Assembly: GCF_900104635.1 (NCBI RefSeq)
Contig: NZ_FNWC01000007.1
Coordinates: 186,001 to 250,000 of the forward strand
Source of the DNA: Coprococcus phoceensis
GTDB lineage: Bacteria > Bacillota > Clostridia > Lachnospirales > Lachnospiraceae
DNA length: 64,000 bases
Direction of reading: 5' to 3'
Position numbers and translations under genes: made by a program. This document shows positions 1 through 8,760 of the stretch, piece by piece. The number at the start of each line of letters is the position of its first letter. Position 1 is the stretch's first letter. The notes beneath the pieces are model-generated. The model saw only the letters and a program-made list of their open reading frames with translations. It was not told the DNA's origin and ran no database searches.

Positions 1-201
1 GGTTCCAGATACTTCCGGTATGCCCTTTACAATGCCACAAAATATGTCTGTCACGGGGATAAATCTTTTGGTGCATATCTTGAAAAGAAACGATCGGAAG
101 GCAAGCATTATAATGTTGCCATATCCCATGCCGCTAAGAAGCTTGTGCGATTGATTTTTGCAATGGAGAAATCAGGAAAAGCATATCTGCCAACTGCTTA
201 A
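1..201 (+). CDS. IS110-family transposase, C-terminal end (partial)
   Basis: The window opens inside a reading frame that ends at a TAA at 199-201. The 66 visible residues (GSRYFRYALYN..., then HAAKKLVRLIFAM near the end) resemble the tail of IS110/IS116-type transposases, which catalyse insertion with a DEDD-type N-terminal domain and a C-terminal Transposase_20 domain. Only the distal C-terminal part is present, so catalytic residues cannot be checked. The next 120 bases are AT-rich with no clear gene and probably include the end of the element. Confidence 0.7.
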   Translation, partial: GSRYFRYALYNATKYVCHGDKSFGAYLEKKRSEGKHYNVAISHAAKKLVRLIFAMEKSGKAYLPTA

Positions 202-321
202 TTTTTTTCTGTAAATATCTCCTTTTAGAGCACCTATAAAGATGCTCTTGTTGTCATACAGTTTTCAAGGTTCAAATATATCTGAAATGCATTTCTGCAA
301 TTCATTCAAAAAACTTTCATT

Positions 322-1521
322 TTAGACTTGACTTTTAATAGTTAGTCTTTCTATACTCATTTTCACTTCAAATGTCGTTCCGCCCTGCTCATTTCCATGA
401 ACCTCAATCTCCCCGTCATGCACCTGCACGATCTCGCGTACCATTGCAAGTCCAAGACCTACACCGCCAATTTTTCGGCTTCTTGACTTATCCACCCGGA
501 AGAATGGTTCAAAGATCCGCTCTCGGAATGTCTCATCGATTCCATTTCCTGTATCTGCAATCGTCAGAACAACTTCTTTCCTCTTTCGTTCTGCCGATAC
601 CGTAACTTTTCCATCTGTATGGTTGTATTTAATCGCATTTTCAACAAGGTTATAAAGCATCCGATAGATCAGTATATCACTTCCTGTCAGCATCAGACCC
701 TCGCCTGCATTCTCTTCTTTTTCATCTACTGTACTCTGCGATTTCTGTATCAGTGTAACACCTTTTTCCTGTGCCAACGGTTCCAGATCTGCCAGCACTT
801 CCTCGATTAGTCCACAAAGTTCGATCTTGTCATTGCGCGCTACTGTCTGTAACTCACTCATATCCAGAAGTGTTCTGACCAACTTGCTGAGACGCTCGTT
901 CTGCTCTGTCACCATCTGGATCGTCTCTTGCGCCGCTTCCCCATTCTCCGGATTTTCTGACGCATGATAGAGGTCCAGTTGTGCTTGAATTAATGCCAAA
1001 GGAGTCCGCAGCTCATGTGCTGCATTCCCGGTAAACTGGCGCTGTGTCTCGAACGATTCCGACAGTCGCAAAAGCATCTTATTATAAGACGTACGAAGTA
1101 TGTCCAGCTCTGCAATCTTATTCTCTTCGATCGTATAATCCGTCAGGTTCTGTGCCTGTACTTTTTCAACTGTCTCAGAAAACTCTCTGAGCGGTTTTAA
1201 TGCACGGCCACTAATAAAATATGTCACCGCTCCACCAAGTAACGCTACAACACCTGTGATCAGTAGACTTCTGTTTCTATAATCGGATTTCGAATTATAC
1301 ACCTCCGTAGCAAATTGTGATGCAAAATTGTCCCACTCATTATCCGGAATCTCAATGTATAGTGCTTCCGGTGTTTTTCCCTGATCTGTAACTGTTTCCT
1401 GAAGTGTATCGATATAATAGACTCCATTCTTATATAAGAAAAATGTAAGGCATCCGCACAATACTGTGATCAACACTGTAGTAAGGATTGTCAGTCTCCA
1501 CTGGAGTGATAATTTTCTCAT
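322..1521 (-). CDS. HAMP-domain sensor histidine kinase
   Basis: A 399-residue membrane histidine kinase that would sense an envelope signal and phosphorylate the regulator encoded just upstream. Two membrane segments (about residues 11-31 and 86-105) enclose a short extracytoplasmic loop. A HAMP linker follows, then an H-box NAAHELRTP with the phospho-acceptor His near residue 169, an N-box (LVENAIKYN), and G boxes (DTGNGID, GGVGLGLAMV). Its ATG overlaps the regulator stop codon by four bases, so translation is probably coupled. The signal is unknown. The divergent neighbour is a redox cluster, which suggests a redox or thiol stress input; this is inference. Confidence 0.93.
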   Translation of the reverse strand: MRKLSLQWRLTILTTVLITVLCGCLTFFLYKNGVYYIDTLQETVTDQGKTPEALYIEIPDNEWDNFASQFATEVYNSKSDYRNRSLLITGVVALLGGAVTYFISGRALKPLREFSETVEKVQAQNLTDYTIEENKIAELDILRTSYNKMLLRLSESFETQRQFTGNAAHELRTPLALIQAQLDLYHASENPENGEAAQETIQMVTEQNERLSKLVRTLLDMSELQTVARNDKIELCGLIEEVLADLEPLAQEKGVTLIQKSQSTVDEKEENAGEGLMLTGSDILIYRMLYNLVENAIKYNHTDGKVTVSAERKRKEVVLTIADTGNGIDETFRERIFEPFFRVDKSRSRKIGGVGLGLAMVREIVQVHDGEIEVHGNEQGGTTFEVKMSIERLTIKSQV

Positions 1522-2213
1522 GCTTTGCTATCTCCTCCTATCTTATAACCCTCGCCAATCCTATTTACAATCGGATCATAGCCAAGTCCCGCCTTGAGTT
1601 TTCTCCTCAGAGAAGACATATGCACACGAATAGAGCCGCTAAAACTATTCACAGAAGAATCCCAAACATGCTCAATCAACTCTTCCTGGCTGACCGGCCG
1701 GCCCTGATTCAGAAGAAGATACTCTAGAATCCCATTTTCTTTTCTCGTCAACGCAACCGGATTCTCTTCTGCATACGCCACTCGTTCTCTTATATCAAAC
1801 CGAATGCCGTTGCATTCCAGGCAGACATTTTTCTGTATGAATTTTCGTCTCGTCAGACTTCTCACGCGTGCCTCGAGTTCCTGCAAATGAAATGGTTTTT
1901 CCATATAATCATTCGCACCTGCATCCAACCCTTCAATTTTATCTGCAATCTGACTTCTCGCAGACAAGATCAATACCTTTGTCTCTTCATCTTCTTTACG
2001 AAGTTCCCGAAGAATCTCCATCCCATCCACCCCAGGAAGATTAAGATCAAGCACGATCAGATCATACATTTCAGCATAAATCATATCCAATGCTTCTTCT
2101 CCGTCATTGCATACATCCACCTCATAGCCGCTCTGGTGCAGACTTTTCGCGATCATGTCACATAATTTCTTCTCATCTTCAACGACTAATAATCTCACTT
2201 TATTTTTCTCCAT
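1518..2213 (-). CDS. OmpR/PhoB-family response regulator
   Basis: Cytoplasmic DNA-binding regulator paired with the adjacent kinase. The receiver domain has the acidic pair VEDE, the phospho-acceptor Asp (LIVLDLNLPG, about residue 56 from the chosen ATG) and the switch Lys (YMEKPF). A C-terminal winged helix ends with RIGEGYKI. The start is uncertain. ATG at 2213 has only a weak site, while an in-frame GTG at 2198 has GGAG nine bases upstream. A longer frame reaching 2258 runs through the predicted promoter and is unlikely. The operon reads away from the CD1871A cluster, so the regulator probably controls both directions from the shared intergenic region. Confidence 0.93.
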   Translation of the reverse strand: MEKNKVRLLVVEDEKKLCDMIAKSLHQSGYEVDVCNDGEEALDMIYAEMYDLIVLDLNLPGVDGMEILRELRKEDEETKVLILSARSQIADKIEGLDAGANDYMEKPFHLQELEARVRSLTRRKFIQKNVCLECNGIRFDIRERVAYAEENPVALTRKENGILEYLLLNQGRPVSQEELIEHVWDSSVNSFSGSIRVHMSSLRRKLKAGLGYDPIVNRIGEGYKIGGDSKA

Positions 2214-2240
2214 CTTCTTAACAGAAATTTTACACCTCCT

Positions 2241-2280
2241 ATTGTATAATGCCAACATCGAAAAGTCAATAAACTGACTT
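2241..2280 (-). promoter_or_regulatory. Promoter of the two-component operon with an inverted repeat
   Basis: On the minus strand, TTGACT (complement of 2264-2269) and TACAAT (complement of 2241-2246) are 17 bases apart, a good sigma-A match. A 6-bp inverted repeat, AAGTCA-6-TGACTT at 2263-2280, overlaps the -35 and lies between the divergent genes. It is a plausible regulator site; that role is inferred. Confidence 0.6.
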
Positions 2281-2302
2281 TGAACATTGAAAGGAGTATT
2301 TT

Positions 2303-2443
2303 ATGAAATCTGAAAAAGCATCACAGATTCTTTTACTTACAGCCGGTCTGGTTCTTTTCTTTGGCGGAATTTTCCGCGGCGAAGCCGCTGTAGTACTCAG
2401 CAAAGCAATAAAATTATGTATGGAGTGTGTCGGAATTGGATAA
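2303..2443 (+). CDS. CD1871A-family CXXC micro-protein
   Basis: A 46-residue protein with a charged start, one hydrophobic segment (ILLLTAGLVLFFGGIF) and a conserved C-terminal KAIKLCMECVGIG carrying a CXXC pair. AAGGAG at 2291-2296 sits six bases before the ATG. Small proteins of this type (named after a C. difficile gene) typically precede a polyferredoxin-like membrane protein and a thioredoxin-like protein, exactly as here. The CXXC could exchange electrons or disulphides with those partners, but no function is proven. Its end overlaps a possible GTG start of the next gene. Confidence 0.85.
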   Translation: MKSEKASQILLLTAGLVLFFGGIFRGEAAVVLSKAIKLCMECVGIG

Positions 2444-2447
2444 GAAA

Positions 2448-3323
2448 ATGAAATCAAACAAAAACCCTCTGGTCCGCTTCCGCGGATGGATTCAGGCAGC
2501 TGCTACACTACTGACCAACATTCACATCCCGAATCTGTTTAAAGGGAAAATTTATCAGGGAAATGTAAAAACGATGTGCGTCCCGGGACTAAACTGTTAC
2601 TCTTGTCCTGCCGCCACAGGTGCCTGTCCGATTGGAGCTTTTCAAGCCGTGGTCGGTTCTTCAAAATTCAAATTTACCTACTACATCACCGGATTTTTCA
2701 TCCTGTTAGGTGTTCTGTTAGGACGGTTTATCTGTGGATTCCTCTGTCCGTTTGGATGGTTCCAGGATCTGCTGCATAAGATTCCGGGCAAGAAATTTTC
2801 CACCGCAAAACTGAAGCCTCTGCGGTATCTGAAATATGTGATTCTGGTCGTCTTTGTTATACTACTTCCGGCATTTGTAACCAATTCACTTGGTATGGGA
2901 GATCCTTTCTTCTGCAAATACATTTGCCCACAGGGCGTACTTGAAGGCGCAATTCCGCTGGCACTTGCCAACTCAGGAATCCGTGCCGCACTCGGACATT
3001 TATTTACATTTAAGTTCACAATCCTTGCGCTTTTCATCATCCTGAGCATCTTGTTTTACCGTCCATTTTGTAAATGGATCTGCCCGCTGGGTGCTATTTA
3101 TTCACTGTTTAACAAGGTATCTTTTCTTAAGATTCAGGTTGATCATGAGAAATGTGTTGGCTGCCAGAAATGTAGTCGTGTCTGTAAGATGGATGTCAAT
3201 GTAGTAGACACACCAAACCATCCGGAGTGTATCCGATGCGGAGAATGTATGAAAGCCTGTCCGACTGATGCAATCTGCTATCATTACGGATTTTCAAACA
3301 AAAAAAAGGCTGACAATAAATAA
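2448..3323 (+). CDS. 4Fe-4S membrane electron-transfer protein (NapH/NosR/CcoG-like)
   Basis: About 291 residues. Several membrane helices carry cysteine-rich loops of the NapH/NosR type (CGFLCPFGW, CKYICPQG, CKWICPLGA). The C-terminal tail has two classical ferredoxin motifs, CVGCQKCSRVC and CIRCGECMKACP. It likely moves electrons across the membrane, probably towards the thioredoxin-like lipoprotein encoded next. ATG 2448 is preferred; the in-frame GTG at 2427 has its GGAG only one base away. The gene lies in the middle of a three-gene cluster downstream of the CXXC micro-protein. Confidence 0.88.
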   Translation: MKSNKNPLVRFRGWIQAAATLLTNIHIPNLFKGKIYQGNVKTMCVPGLNCYSCPAATGACPIGAFQAVVGSSKFKFTYYITGFFILLGVLLGRFICGFLCPFGWFQDLLHKIPGKKFSTAKLKPLRYLKYVILVVFVILLPAFVTNSLGMGDPFFCKYICPQGVLEGAIPLALANSGIRAALGHLFTFKFTILALFIILSILFYRPFCKWICPLGAIYSLFNKVSFLKIQVDHEKCVGCQKCSRVCKMDVNVVDTPNHPECIRCGECMKACPTDAICYHYGFSNKKKADNK

Positions 3324-3365
3324 ACTAAAACGAACAAAATAAAATTGAAAAGGAGATTTAAACTC

Positions 3366-4307
3366 ATGAAAAACAAAACACTTAGAACAAACTCAATGAA
3401 ATTAAAAAAGGTAATTGCTGCATCCCTTGCCATTTCTGTACTTTTTGCGTTTACAGGCTGCGGAAGCTCTTCCTCAACAAACAATACAAACACAAAACAG
3501 GAATCTTCTTCCACAACAGAAACTGGCAGCGCAGACGAGCTGAACGAAAAACTGAACGACCTTTACCAGCAGGAAAACCAGCTTTTTGCTGATCACAAAG
3601 ATGCATGGGACAAAGCCTTTGGTCTTATGAACAAGAACGCTGCCGGTGATGCCATGAGCGAAAACTATGCTGATTCCCTCGCAAGCACAGTGGAATCTAA
3701 CAAAGACTCTTTCTCTGAAGAAGAATATGAAACTCTGTGCAAAGACATCGAGACAATCCGCGGAATTGAAGAAGAAATTGCCAAGCTTGAGAAAGAGATT
3801 GCTGCATCCGATTCCTCTGACAGTTCTTCCTCCAAATCAGACGAATCCACAGCTGTATTCAAAGCTTTCAAAGGAAAAGATCTGGATGGAAACGATGTAG
3901 ATGACAGTCTTTTCGCTAAAAACAAAGTTACAGTTGTAAACTTCTGGTTCAGTGGATGCAAGCCATGTGTCGGAGAGCTCTCTAAGCTGAATGAATTAAA
4001 TGAGAAACTCAAAGAAATGGGTGGCGAAGTTGTTGGTATCAACACGGATACTTTAGACAACAATGAAGCGGGAATCAAAGAAGCAAAAGAAATTCTGAAA
4101 GCTCAGGGCGCTTCCTACAAGAACCTGACTTTCGATTCTAATTCAACAGTTGGAAAATATGCTGGAAACATCATGGCATTCCCTACAACCGTTCTCGTAG
4201 ATAAAGACGGAAATATCATTGGCGAGCCATTCATGGGCGGAATCGATGATCAGTCAAACTACGATCAGCTGATGAAACAGATCCAGTCCGTACTTGACCA
4301 GAAATAA
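3366..4307 (+). CDS. TlpA-like thioredoxin-fold lipoprotein
   Basis: 313 residues. The start ATG 3366 is preceded by AAGGAG. The N-terminus is a lipoprotein signal ending FAFTGC, then a Ser/Thr-rich and Glu/Lys-rich helical spacer of about 120 residues. The C-terminal TlpA/ResA-type redoxin domain has the active site FWFSGCKPCVGEL (CXXC) and the cis-Pro region AFPTTVLVDKDG. It probably reduces disulphides or oxidised methionine-repair enzymes on the outside of the membrane, fed by the upstream Fe-S membrane protein. Role is by family and context. No clear terminator follows. Confidence 0.9.
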   Translation: MKNKTLRTNSMKLKKVIAASLAISVLFAFTGCGSSSSTNNTNTKQESSSTTETGSADELNEKLNDLYQQENQLFADHKDAWDKAFGLMNKNAAGDAMSENYADSLASTVESNKDSFSEEEYETLCKDIETIRGIEEEIAKLEKEIAASDSSDSSSSKSDESTAVFKAFKGKDLDGNDVDDSLFAKNKVTVVNFWFSGCKPCVGELSKLNELNEKLKEMGGEVVGINTDTLDNNEAGIKEAKEILKAQGASYKNLTFDSNSTVGKYAGNIMAFPTTVLVDKDGNIIGEPFMGGIDDQSNYDQLMKQIQSVLDQK

Positions 4308-4703
4308 TTTATCTTATAATTAAGGATTGTCAATTTTTACGTATAAATTTTGGAGAAATCTGTGGGTAGGGATGTATCCCCCAGTTTTAAGAAAAATGGA
4401 TTAGATTATCAAAATATTGTTATTTTTGTAGGATATAATATCGATAGTCTTTCGTTAATGAAAAGCCTAATCCCCTAGCTATGTTGGGGAGAATGGAATA
4501 AGCAGAGGTGTGTGGGGGCAATAAAAAAAGGATCCTATGTGCTTGTGATATCCGTCTTTTAGGACGAGCAGTAACAGTAACCTTAGGAGAGCTGATAATA
4601 AACCACCATTGAATTGTGGGTGTAACTAGAAATTGAATTAGCAGGCCTCGATTTTGCCGGGCCGAAGATTCCAAGAGATTGTGATATATTTTGGAGGTAA
4701 GCT
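4308..4703. other. Intergenic region without a recognised gene
   Basis: 396 bases of AT-rich sequence with no supported coding frame. A short hairpin TCCCC-10-GGGGA lies at 4471-4490 without a following T run. Nothing else recognisable. Confidence 0.5.
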
Positions 4704-5252
4704 ATGACGAAAATAGAAGAATTTGTAAAACTGATAACAGGACGATTTGATAATAAGGAGCAATTTGATGCAATGAAAAAGGCAGGAAAGACATACCCTT
4801 ATGCACAGCACGTAAATACGGTTTGCAATGATAAAATTAAAAATCTTCCTGCTGATTTTAAGGGCATGTTTATTGTAGAAGAAAGTTATTATGAAAATGA
4901 AGGAAAGCGTCATGCGTCACCGCATCTTTTCTTGATTACAGAGAAAGAAGATAGAATTTTACTTTCATCCTATGAAATTCCAAATGGGGAAGATAAGAAC
5001 ACGTTTTCATATGAATTTATGAAAGAGGTGGAATATATTGAATTAAAAAAATCCAAAAAATTTACTCCTGCACTATATTATGAGAGAAACGGTGTCTGGG
5101 AGGGAGGCAGTACTAGTCAGTTCTCACCCGTTATGATATTTAAACTATGGGAAAAGTTTTCGGATACGTGTTTGGAAGTATTCGAAAGTATGGAAGTGAA
5201 TGGAAAAAGAACATTTGGATATGACGTTCCGATTATCTATAAGAGGGTATAA
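4704..5252 (+). CDS. Hypothetical cytoplasmic protein, 182 aa
   Basis: A soluble protein with TTGGAGGT well placed before the ATG. It starts with an acidic helix followed by ITGRFDNKEQF, and later has a beta-rich stretch (HLFLITEKEDRILLSSYEIP). The beginning and beta-rich body faintly recall the CpcT/CpeT bilin-lyase fold, but no diagnostic residues can be named, so this is only a hint. It stands alone between the redox cluster and an insertion-sequence graveyard. Confidence 0.7.
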   Translation: MTKIEEFVKLITGRFDNKEQFDAMKKAGKTYPYAQHVNTVCNDKIKNLPADFKGMFIVEESYYENEGKRHASPHLFLITEKEDRILLSSYEIPNGEDKNTFSYEFMKEVEYIELKKSKKFTPALYYERNGVWEGGSTSQFSPVMIFKLWEKFSDTCLEVFESMEVNGKRTFGYDVPIIYKRV

Positions 5253-5308
5253 AGTCTTTGTTTAACGGTTCGAAAATTCTGAAAATAAAGGAAGCAGTTC
5301 GAGTATAG

Positions 5309-5338
5309 CTAGTGTGCTGTATCGTTGATATTTAACAT
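5309..5338. repeat. Solitary end identical to the left end of the second IS630-type element
   Basis: These 30 bases, starting CTAGTGTGCTG and ending ATTTAACAT, are identical to 8719-8748, the left end of the IS630-type element at 8.7-10.0 kb. Here the end abuts a different IS630 element instead of its own transposase. It is therefore a fossil end, or a shared end that recombined. Confidence 0.75.
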
Positions 5339-6596
5339 AAATTAAGTTGTTGATAGTTTAAATAGTTGCTGCTTCATCAGGATCAATTTCATCCATTTTA
5401 TATGTCCAATGATAGACGATTGGCTCAGCATTGATTTCATCGAAGTAGCGGTATATTCGCTCTGCCAATTCATCCTTTGAATTAACACGAATGCCCTTTA
5501 ACATCTGTTTTGTCATCTTGCTGAAGAAGCTTTCGATCATGTTCAGCCATGAGGTGTGTGTCGGTGTAAATACAAACACAAATCTGTCTTCCGGTAACCC
5601 TGCAAGATACCGGCGTGTTTCCTTTGATGTATGCGCTGAATGATTGTCCAGTATCAACCGTATTGTGTCACTTTTTGGGTATTTTGCATCGAGAATCTTT
5701 AGAAACTCGATAAAATCAGAACTTTTGTGTGTCTGGCTGACCAACGGAATTGCATTCCCCGTCAGAAGATCAATTCCTGCAAGCAAAGACAGCGTTCCAA
5801 GCCGCACATACTCATAATCCCGGCGGATATACCCCTTTTCCTCTGTCGGATTATGATCAGGATATTTGTTGGCAACAGCCTGAATGCCGGGTTTTTCATC
5901 ATAGGAAATAGTATGTGTCAAATGCCCATTTTCTGGTATGGTGATCGTTCCATCATCGCCAAACTGCATCTCAACCTGTTTGTAAACTAGGAGAACGTCA
6001 TGCATCTTATTCTCAAAATCAGGGTCTTTCCGCTCAAGATAATACTTGATTTTGAATGGTTTTATATCCATCTTTTTGAGATATTTTTGAAGCCATGGTT
6101 TGGTAACTGTCTTTAAGCGTGGATAGCCAGCTTCTTCCGCATGTGCCTGTATGTGTTTGTGCAGTGCCGCCAGTGTCCATAATTCCGCGGCATAACCAAG
6201 ATCGCAGGGCTTTTGGCAGGCTATACTGATAATCCATGATTTTGCATCGTCGGTAATCTCAACCGGGCGACCGGAACGGTCGTTATCAAATATGGCCAAA
6301 TTAATTCCACCGTTGAGATAACGGTCAATACAACGCCGGACAGTATTTACACTAATGCCCAGGCCATCTGCAATGGCTTTGTCTGTTTTGGCTTCAGACT
6401 TCCATAGCAGGATGCGTGCACGGTCAACAACCTGTGCTTGGATAGTCCTGGTTTTAATCAGTGATTTCAGATAGGCAGATTCCTCATCTGATATTGTTAT
6501 ACTATAAGATAATGCTGGCATAATTGACCTCCGTAATTGTATTCATTAAGTCCATTATACCAGATATCGAAACTATCAACAACTTAATTTATGTTA
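5333..6596. mobile_element. IS630-family insertion sequence, copy 1
   Basis: A perfect 27-bp inverted repeat bounds the element (5333-5359 and 6570-6596), with TA at both outer ends, as expected for the TA duplication made by IS630/Tc1-type transposition. It contains one complete transposase gene on the minus strand. It looks intact and possibly active. Confidence 0.9.
5358..6521 (-). CDS. IS630-family transposase
   Basis: 387 residues. An N-terminal helix-turn-helix region (IADGLGISVNTVRRCIDRYL) reads the element ends. The C-terminal DDE domain has all three catalytic positions: SYDEKPG, LDNHSAHTS and WLNMIESFF. It acts on the perfect terminal repeats flanking it. No frameshift or internal stop, so the enzyme should be functional. 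Confidence 0.93.
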   Translation of the reverse strand: MPALSYSITISDEESAYLKSLIKTRTIQAQVVDRARILLWKSEAKTDKAIADGLGISVNTVRRCIDRYLNGGINLAIFDNDRSGRPVEITDDAKSWIISIACQKPCDLGYAAELWTLAALHKHIQAHAEEAGYPRLKTVTKPWLQKYLKKMDIKPFKIKYYLERKDPDFENKMHDVLLVYKQVEMQFGDDGTITIPENGHLTHTISYDEKPGIQAVANKYPDHNPTEEKGYIRRDYEYVRLGTLSLLAGIDLLTGNAIPLVSQTHKSSDFIEFLKILDAKYPKSDTIRLILDNHSAHTSKETRRYLAGLPEDRFVFVFTPTHTSWLNMIESFFSKMTKQMLKGIRVNSKDELAERIYRYFDEINAEPIVYHWTYKMDEIDPDEAATI

Positions 6597-6603
6597 TACT
6601 AGA

Positions 6604-6720
6604 GCGGACATCGGACGCTATATCCACACTTACAACTTTGAACGATGTCATTCTGCCCTTGATTATAAAACACTGGCTGAATGCTACTATCCAGCAATGA
6701 TTCTGCCTTATGTAGCTTAA
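6604..6720 (+). pseudogene. IS3-family OrfB C-terminal fragment
   Basis: 39 codons ending at TAA 6718-6720 encode GRYIHTYNFERCHSALDYKT and a conserved tail. This matches the end of IS3/IS150-type integrase-core transposases (the YN-R-H-AL-Y-TP pattern). The upstream part was removed at the edge of the IS630 insertion. The matching start of an IS3 OrfA lies at 8666, so one IS3 element may have been split and rearranged. Confidence 0.75.
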
Positions 6721-6848
6721 TGCATATATGGGTCAGGCAAATGTGATACCATTCTCCCTGGTTCCTTAGTAACTATAAACCATATCAGTTCATTATAAGA
6801 ATCTTAGATTTTTGTCTTGACAACTAAACCACTATAGAGTATATTTGT

Positions 6849-7486
6849 GTGTTAAAGGAATTAAATATGAACATCACTGAAATAGAAACATATCGAAAAG
6901 CTCCATCACCTGCAAGTTTTTTAGCAATCGATGATGCCAAAGAAAAAGAAATTGATCGGCAAATTCAAAAGTTAAAAAATATTAAAACCGTAATGCAAGA
7001 AAAGAAAGAGAAAATTGTTCTTTGTGAAACTTTATAAGATCAGGAAATCAGGGTTGAAGTATGCAAAGCAGAAAAACTATTACTTTATCCATATAATTTT
7101 TCAGAAGATGATATATCAAAAGCCATTTATCACTTAAAAGATACATGGGGAATTGAACAGATCCGGATGGGAATGGGAAGTTTTATTTCTCTTGATAATG
7201 TGTATAAGACGAATTTCTACAGATACGAAGGACTCTATACAACTACTCTGAACGCAAAAATGTCTTCAGATTGTTTTACAAAGTCTGGAAGAAAATATCT
7301 CTGCAGATACCAGAAAGGTACTTGGGATAGATTGCCGGTTCTATATCAAAAAATGCTGGATTATGCCAGAAAAATAATTTACAGCTTAATGGTTATGCTT
7401 ATGAAGCAGGATTAAATGATTTTGTAATCTCTGACGAAGAGGATTATATAACTAAGATCATGATTAAGATTGATGAAATTTCATGA
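6849..7486 (+). pseudogene. MerR-type regulator with effector-binding domain, degraded
   Basis: The frame starting at 6849 encodes the coiled-coil linker of a BmrR/TipA-like regulator (DDAKEKEIDRQIQKLKNIKTV). It then hits TAA at 7035-7037, continues in frame through a GyrI-like ligand-binding domain (YHLKDTWG, YCRYQKGTW-like), and shifts frame near 7372 before ending at TGA 7484-7486. The DNA-binding N-terminus is absent. At least three lesions make it a pseudogene. It may once have regulated the adjacent bile salt hydrolase region; no direct evidence. Confidence 0.7.
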
Positions 7487-7593
7487 TGGATGATTATGTG
7501 TGAATTTGAAACAAAACAAAAGAAGTGTGCTATACTATTGTTCAGCAAAAATCTTATTGACATATTTCGAATTATTTAGGAGGATAAACGTTT

Positions 7594-8571
7594 ATGTGTA
7601 CAGCAGCAACTTATAAAACAAAAGATTTTTATTTTGGAAGAACACTCGATTATGAATTCTCTTATGGTGATCAGATAGTAATTACACCACGTAATTATTC
7701 GTTTCGCTTTCGTCATGTTGGTGATATGGAACATCATTATGCAATTATTGGAATGGCCCATGTAGCAGAGGATTATCCTTTGTACTATGATGCGATGAAT
7801 GAAAAAGGAGTAGCAATGGCAGGATTGAATTTTGTCGGAAATGCTGCTTATTCTGAGGTTCAGTCTAATGTGGAAAATATTGCACAGTTTGAATTTATTT
7901 CGTGGATTTTAAGTCAGTGTGCTTCTTTAGTAGAAGTTCGTGAGCTTCTTGATCGAATTAATATTGTTAATACTCCTTTCAGTGAACAACTGCCATTAGC
8001 ACAATTGCATTGGATTATCTCTGATGAAAATGAATCAATTACTGTAGAATCTATGTCAGATGGTCTGCATATTTATGATAATCCGGTAGGAGTGCTTACG
8101 AATAATCCGCCATTTCCACAACAGATGTTTCAATTAAACAATTATATGTATTTATCCCCAAAGCAACCAGAAAACACTTTTTGCGAAAATTTGGCTCTTG
8201 ATGCATATAGTAGAGGTATGGGTGGATTAGGTCTTCCGGGAGATCTTTCATCTTCCTCTCGTTTTGTGCGTGTAGCTTTTACAAAAGTAAATGCAATTTC
8301 AGGTGAATCAGAGGCAGAAAGTGTTAGTCAGTTCTTCCATATTCTTGGATCTGTGGATCAGCAACGTGGATGTTGTGAGGTGGCTGATGGAAAATGTGAA
8401 ATCACTTTGTATACGTCTTGTTGTAATGTGGCAAAAGGTATCTATTATTATAATACTTATGAAAATCATCAGATCAGTGCAGTAGATATGCATGTGGAAA
8501 ATCTGGATAATAACAAATTGATTTGTTATCCGGTAATTCAAGGAGAACGAATCAATTATCAAAATAAATAG
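7594..8571 (+). CDS. bsh: Bile salt hydrolase (choloylglycine hydrolase)
   Basis: 325 residues, an Ntn-hydrolase that cleaves the amide bond of glycine- or taurine-conjugated bile acids. After removal of Met1, Cys2 becomes the N-terminal nucleophile. Other family active-site residues are visible: Arg16 and Asp19 (FGRTLDYE), Asn79 (AGLNF), Asn170 (VLTNNP) and Arg223 (SSRFVRVAF). No signal peptide, so it is cytoplasmic. AGGAGG stands upstream of the ATG and a possible TTGAAA/TATACT promoter is at 7506-7536. The gene is intact although everything around it is broken by insertion sequences, which suggests selection or recent arrival. Confidence 0.94.
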   Translation: MCTAATYKTKDFYFGRTLDYEFSYGDQIVITPRNYSFRFRHVGDMEHHYAIIGMAHVAEDYPLYYDAMNEKGVAMAGLNFVGNAAYSEVQSNVENIAQFEFISWILSQCASLVEVRELLDRINIVNTPFSEQLPLAQLHWIISDENESITVESMSDGLHIYDNPVGVLTNNPPFPQQMFQLNNYMYLSPKQPENTFCENLALDAYSRGMGGLGLPGDLSSSSRFVRVAFTKVNAISGESEAESVSQFFHILGSVDQQRGCCEVADGKCEITLYTSCCNVAKGIYYYNTYENHQISAVDMHVENLDNNKLICYPVIQGERINYQNK

Positions 8572-8665
8572 TATTATAATGGTCTCATAAATTAAGACAC
8601 TTTTTCGGAAATTTTTTAATGAATCTGATATACTAAAATCAGTATGAAAGAGAGGATTCATACTT

Positions 8666-8722
8666 ATGTCCAGACAAAGAAGAAACTTTAGTGCCAAATT
8701 TAAATCTGTCCTAGTAATCTAG
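8666..8722 (+). pseudogene. IS3-family OrfA, N-terminal fragment
   Basis: The ATG at 8666 encodes MSRQRRNFSAKFKSVLVI and then stops where the second IS630 element begins. MS-RQRR-FSAKFK is the usual beginning of IS3-type OrfA (helix-turn-helix, end binding). The IS630 inserted at a CTAG, so the fragment is its interrupted target. Confidence 0.65.
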
Positions 8723-8760
8723 TGTGCTGTATCGTTGATATTTAACATTACTACTGCATC

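Noticed and set aside
2214..2258. Response regulator starting at ATG 2258
   Set aside because: That start lies upstream of the predicted transcription start and the extra residues do not look like a receiver domain.
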